The notes below the pieces were generated by a model, which saw only the letters and a list, made by a program, of their open reading frames with translations, ran no database searches and was not told the DNA's origin. Of a DNA stretch of 64,000 bases, positions 60,562 to 64,000 are shown piece after piece; the stretch's first letter is position 1, and each line of letters begins with the position of its first letter. The stretch is from Larix kaempferi (lineage: Eukaryota > Streptophyta > Pinopsida > Pinales > Pinaceae): the NCBI GenBank assembly GCA_027924585.1, contig BSBM01001719.1, positions 32,996,001 to 33,060,000 of the forward strand. The letters are read 5' to 3'. A program made the position numbers and the translations under genes.

Positions 60562-61371
60562 AACCAACTGACCACCCTGACACTAGAGCTGCAAAGCATG
60601 AAAAATGGCAAAGAACAAAGGTATGAACCTAGACACGAGGTCTGGGGTACAAGTTGTAAAGGAGAAGGCCATGACCGGGAGCATTGTCTAGTATACCATG
60701 ATTATCTTAACAACGGTGCACCCAACCCGATAAATCAGAATCAGGCCCCACGGTGTGAAATTTGTAGAACCACAGGATACAGACCTGAAGACTGTTATCT
60801 CATTCAGAAATATGTGAAAACACCTAAAAATTTATACTACACTTTCTGTAAATCAGTTGGACATGATGAATCCAACTGCCGCGCATATGAGCTAATGAAT
60901 GAGAGAAAATGAGATATGGACTCAATGAGAGGCGTTGGCTTATACCGCGTACAAGAAGAAAACCAGCCAAAACAAGAAAACACGCAATATGACCAAGGAG
61001 GATACAGAGGTCGTGGTGGTGGATACCGCGACAGAGGAAGAAATGCTGGACCGGTGCAGGGAAGAGGTTGCGGCCAGGTCATTTGTTACAATTTTGGCCA
61101 TCCAGGTCACGTATCTAGAGATTGTGTTAACCCATGCACTACATGCAACTATTGTAAATCATTTGAGCATGTTATTGAAGACTGCCTAGTGATAGAGGTG
61201 GAAATGCACAAAAGAAGACAGACGGAGACACTAAATCCAAACATCCAGCAGATAGCAGTAGAGAACAGACCAGTGGACCCAAGCATCAATGTGGTCATGC
61301 GCAGTGGTGCTGAGATAGGCTGCGATATGGGAGCAGAAGCTCCCACGTCAGGGGAGGCTCACACAAAGTAG
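60562..61371 (+). pseudogene. gypsy_B Gag nucleocapsid: five zinc knuckles and RG-rich linker
   Basis: Five Cys-2-Cys-4-His-4-Cys units can be read in order: WGTSCKGEGHDREHC (first Cys lost), CEICRTTGYRPEDC (His now Tyr), YTFCKSVGHDESNC (first Cys lost), CYNFGHPGHVSRDC (second Cys now Phe) and CNYCKSFEHVIEDC (intact). Between the third and fourth lies GGYRGRGGGYRDRGRN, an RG-rich RNA-binding type stretch. A stop at 60910 and one at 61369 break it. One knuckle is usual for plant Gypsy Gag. Confidence 0.75.
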
Positions 61372-62204
61372 ACTCCTCTTGAGGCAGTATGGATAAGGAA
61401 AGCCCTGGGAAAAATGCCTGCTCTCGACCTACGAAATAACAAGGAGGTCTTTATCGACGCGCGGGATACCTTCAGAGAACCAGCAAAAGAATCACAAAGG
61501 ATCCCGTTGTGAAGTGAAACACCGCATTTTGAAGACATGCCAACGGCCTATGACAAAACAAGTACCGCAACGGATGTCAGCACCTCCGTTGCGCAGTTCC
61601 TGTGAAGCTGCATGAACTTTACTAAAAAGTGAAAATGCCATAGTAGAGCTATAGAAGATCATAAACCAATAAGATGGGAATAGAGACTTCTGGTAGCGCA
61701 GTAAATCACATAAGGAAGCATAAAAGAATAGGCCGAGAAATGAGGCCTACCACCCAGATAGGAGAATTTGAAATGGATGAAGTCATCCTTGATATGGGAT
61801 CGGAAGTGAATGTCTTGACTAAGAAGACATGGCAGCAGATGGGTCGACCAAATTTGTCATGGTCACCTATCTAGTTGAGAATGGATAACCAGGAGAAATT
61901 CATACCTTTTGGCTAGTTAGATGATGTGGTGGTCGACATCGATGGAGTCCAAAGTCATGCATACTTTGAAGTTATCGATATTGTGGATGATAGTCATCCT
62001 TTTCCTACACTGCTAGGAATTGACTGGGCTATTGATAACTTGGCTATCATAAACCTAAAAACGAAGAAGATGATATTTGAAGGAAAGCATATTAGGTTCA
62101 TTGCACCTTTCAATCCTATAGATGGTGACAGATACACCGAACCGATTCAGGAGGAATCCAAGGCTCAAGACTTAGACAGACTATACCAGCTCACTGCGAA
62201 CTAG
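61372..62204 (+). pseudogene. gypsy_B aspartic protease
   Basis: After a connecting stretch, IGEFEMDEVILDMGSEVNVLTKKTWQQMG holds the active-site region, D-M-G-S in place of D-S/T-G or D-L-G-S. Then PTLLGIDWAIDNLAIINLKTKKMIFEG is the second half and fold end. Stops occur at 61372-61620, 61873 and 61918. Protease frees Gag and Pol products. Confidence 0.75.
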
Positions 62205-63149
62205 GAATATTACATTAATCCTACTATGGATGGTACACTCAGCTGGAGATGTGATAGCTCCTGCATCTCTGACTCAGAGGCAGGACTGGAAAATTGGCAA
62301 AGCTGGATGCATGAAGTATCAGCAAGAAGGTGCGCGTAGGTTACAAAATCATTGTGTTGGATTGGAAAGGAGGTAAGTCCCATTCCCACATATGATGGTT
62401 CCGCTAATGTTTACACTTTCATCCAGGAATATACTGGAGCAGTTCCAGATGAGCATAGGTTACCTGCATTGGATATGGCATTGCACAACACACTAGCCAG
62501 ATGGTGGGCTGCACACAAGCAGACATTGACCACTTGGGATCAATGCAGGATTAAGATGCAGATTCGGTTTGCCGACAAGGTTACTTTACCCTTTGAGAAG
62601 TTTAATGGCCAGACAGATCCTATTCAGCACATTGAATTCTTTTCGCAGGCATGGCTGGAAAGGCCACATGAAGAATGGGTGCACCTGTTTGTGCATACCC
62701 TGGAGGAGGACATTCCAAAGAAATGGTACCTAGACCTGGAGTTGCGCAGGGAAACCACTAATTGGGACATGTTGACTGCCAACTTCCAGAGGGATTTCAG
62801 CTTTGAGGACGAGAATCCGTTGATCCATGACTCATTGCAGATAATTAAGGAACGCATATTCAGGGGAGACTGTCTTCATGAAGATACGACATGGAAAGAA
62901 TTCCTCGAGCTAGATACCGTTCCTGCGAACCTACACTTGGAATGGAAGAAATGTGAAGAACATCCAATAGAGTGTTATAGACTAGCTAAAGAAGTTGATG
63001 ATAGAAACAAAGATGATGAGGATGATCCGCGCAACATAAACATACCAAATTCGGAGGGTGCGCGCGATGTAGAAGGACCTCCGTTGAAAATCCCAGATAT
63101 GAGCGGACCGGTAAAGAAACAGAAGGTGAATATTGGCACAAGAAAATAG
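62205..63149 (+). pseudogene. gypsy_B second gag-like domain between protease and RT
   Basis: The frame at 62352-63149 (265 codons, open) reads PIPTYDGSANVYTFIQEYTG, WWAAHKQTLTTWDQCRIKMQ, FNGQTDPIQHIEFFSQAWL, VHLFVHTLEEDIPKKWYLDLE, NWDMLTANFQRDFSFEDENPL. The FNGxxDPxxHI / WY.. / W..L...F pattern is that of Retrotrans_gag, but this is not a copy of the first gag (60034-60561). It ends in an acidic and then basic tail before RT. Its role is unknown. Confidence 0.65.
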
Positions 63150-64000
63150 CCGAAGTTCGCATCAATCGGAGACTATTGGGACGAGCAGACTGTTGCGGAG
63201 ATCGCAAACACCTTACATGAGTATCAGTAGCTGTTTCCGACAAAATTTACAGAAATGAAAGGAATTCTGGGAGACCTGGGAGTCATGAAGATCCCCTTGA
63301 AGCCAGGCACCAAGCCTGTGAAGCATAGGCCATACAGATTGAACCCATGGTATAAAGGAAGAGTTCGCGCAGAGCTGGATAAGATGCTAGAAGCAAGAAT
63401 CATTGAACCTGTCGAGGAATCCGAGTGGATTAGTCCCATGGTCATTCAGGATAAGAAAATGAAGGGTGAGATGAAGATTTGTGTGGATCTTAGAAAACTG
63501 AATGATGCTTCCATGCACGACCCATTCCCTACTCCTTTTACAGATGAAATGCTTGACAATGTTGGAGGGAATGAGGCCTATTCCTTTACTAATGGTTTCT
63601 CCGGATATCATTAGATCAGAATTGATCCCGCGGATAGGCATAAGACAACATTTACTACAGAATGGGGGTCGTTCCAGTACACAGTAATGCCTTTTGGGCT
63701 AAAGAACGCGCCTACCATATTCTCTCGAGTCGTCATCACAGCATTTAAATATTTCATGCACAAGTTTCTGGAAGCTTGTTTTGATTATTGGACTGTTTTT
63801 GGTCTATTGAAGAACCATTGCGCAAATCTCAGAATGATGCTTGAAAAGTGTATACAGCATCAGATCTCATTGAATCTGAAGAAGTGCATCTTCTGTGTTT
63901 CGTATGGAATTTTACTCGGACACATTGTCTGTAAGCAGGGATTGATGGTGGACCCTGCGAAGATTGCCATTATTGTGAATTTGCATACACCAACTTTTGT
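63150..64000 (+). pseudogene. gypsy_B reverse transcriptase (runs off the window)
   Basis: RT copies element RNA into DNA. Seen in order: KHRPYRLNPWYKGRVRAELDKML, ISPMVIQDKKMKGEMKICVDLRKLN, FSGYHxIRIDPADRHKTTFTTEWG (stop at 63612), VMPFGLKNAPTIFSRVV. ACFDYWTVF follows where YxDD-type YFDDW is expected, so Tyr became Cys and the second Asp became Tyr. LNLKKCIFCVSYGILLGHIV continues. The product cannot be active. Confidence 0.85.

Larger units (their letters stand above)
50052..64000 (+). mobile_element. gypsy_B: decayed Ty3/Gypsy element, 5' part
   Basis: It starts TGTTGGGCCTGG inside copia3; the left flank is GTAAG. The plus-strand order is 5' LTR (split by copia4), likely PBS near 59192, a leader ORF, gag with five zinc knuckles, protease, a second gag-like domain, and RT, running off the window before RNase H and integrase. 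Many stops and a lost RT catalytic residue make it inactive. The LTR length of about 1.75 kb and primer-site style suggest the Tat/Athila side of Gypsy, but that is inference. Confidence 0.8.

Noticed and set aside
50052-64000. An integrated plant pararetrovirus
   Set aside because: The left end is an LTR with TATA box inside copia3, a primer-like site follows, and no movement-protein or virus coat motif is visible; a Gypsy retrotransposon fits better.

Overview
This window is plant nuclear DNA, most likely from a conifer or other large-genome gymnosperm. That is inferred from the low-GC sequence, the deep stacks of old LTR retrotransposons, the LINE and CACTA remains, and the style of the Copia and Gypsy proteins. 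The species cannot be fixed from the sequence. I found no intact cellular gene, rRNA, tRNA or CRISPR array. Almost everything that can be identified is transposable-element DNA broken by stops, frameshifts and insertions.

Layout, left to right. 1-4890: unclassified AT-rich DNA with a few exon-like scraps. 4890-16120: a decayed minus-strand Gypsy element (gypsy_A) with LTR, PBS, leader, gag and protease. Its tandem-repeat tract is split by another LTR-type insertion, element X (5557-10878, duplicated AGAAC). 17300-17886: one end of a CACTA DNA transposon. 18760-21245 and 42160-44030: two plus-strand decayed copies of an unrecognised gene-like repeat family.

22151-40960 holds a four-layer nest. 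A long unrecognised minus-strand coding region (22151-23509 plus 38098 onward) was split by a plus-strand Copia (copia2, 23510-38097, duplication CTTCC). The 5' LTR of copia2 was then split by a 5'-truncated LINE (23525-32229, duplication of about 13 bp, poly-A tail). The LINE RNase H region was in turn split by a minus-strand Copia (copia1, 24708-32039, duplication ATGAC). At both the outermost and innermost junctions the reading frame continues when the insert is ignored.

45034-64000 holds a second nest. A minus-strand Copia (copia3) is split by a plus-strand Gypsy (gypsy_B, 50052 to past the window end), and the 5' LTR of gypsy_B is split by a minus-strand Copia (copia4, 51770-59152, duplication TTATT).

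The most interesting material is in copia1, copia3 and copia4. They share an odd design: long non-coding leader, no gag or protease and almost no integrase, only reverse transcriptase and RNase H. Between the RNase H stop and the 3' LTR lie 1.2-2.5 kb of tandem arrays. Those arrays are strings of short stem-loops whose two arms change together while the loop stays nearly constant. gypsy_B also stands out: its gag has five zinc knuckles, and a second gag-like domain sits between protease and reverse transcriptase. Boundaries were read by eye; family names rest on motifs, not on a database search.
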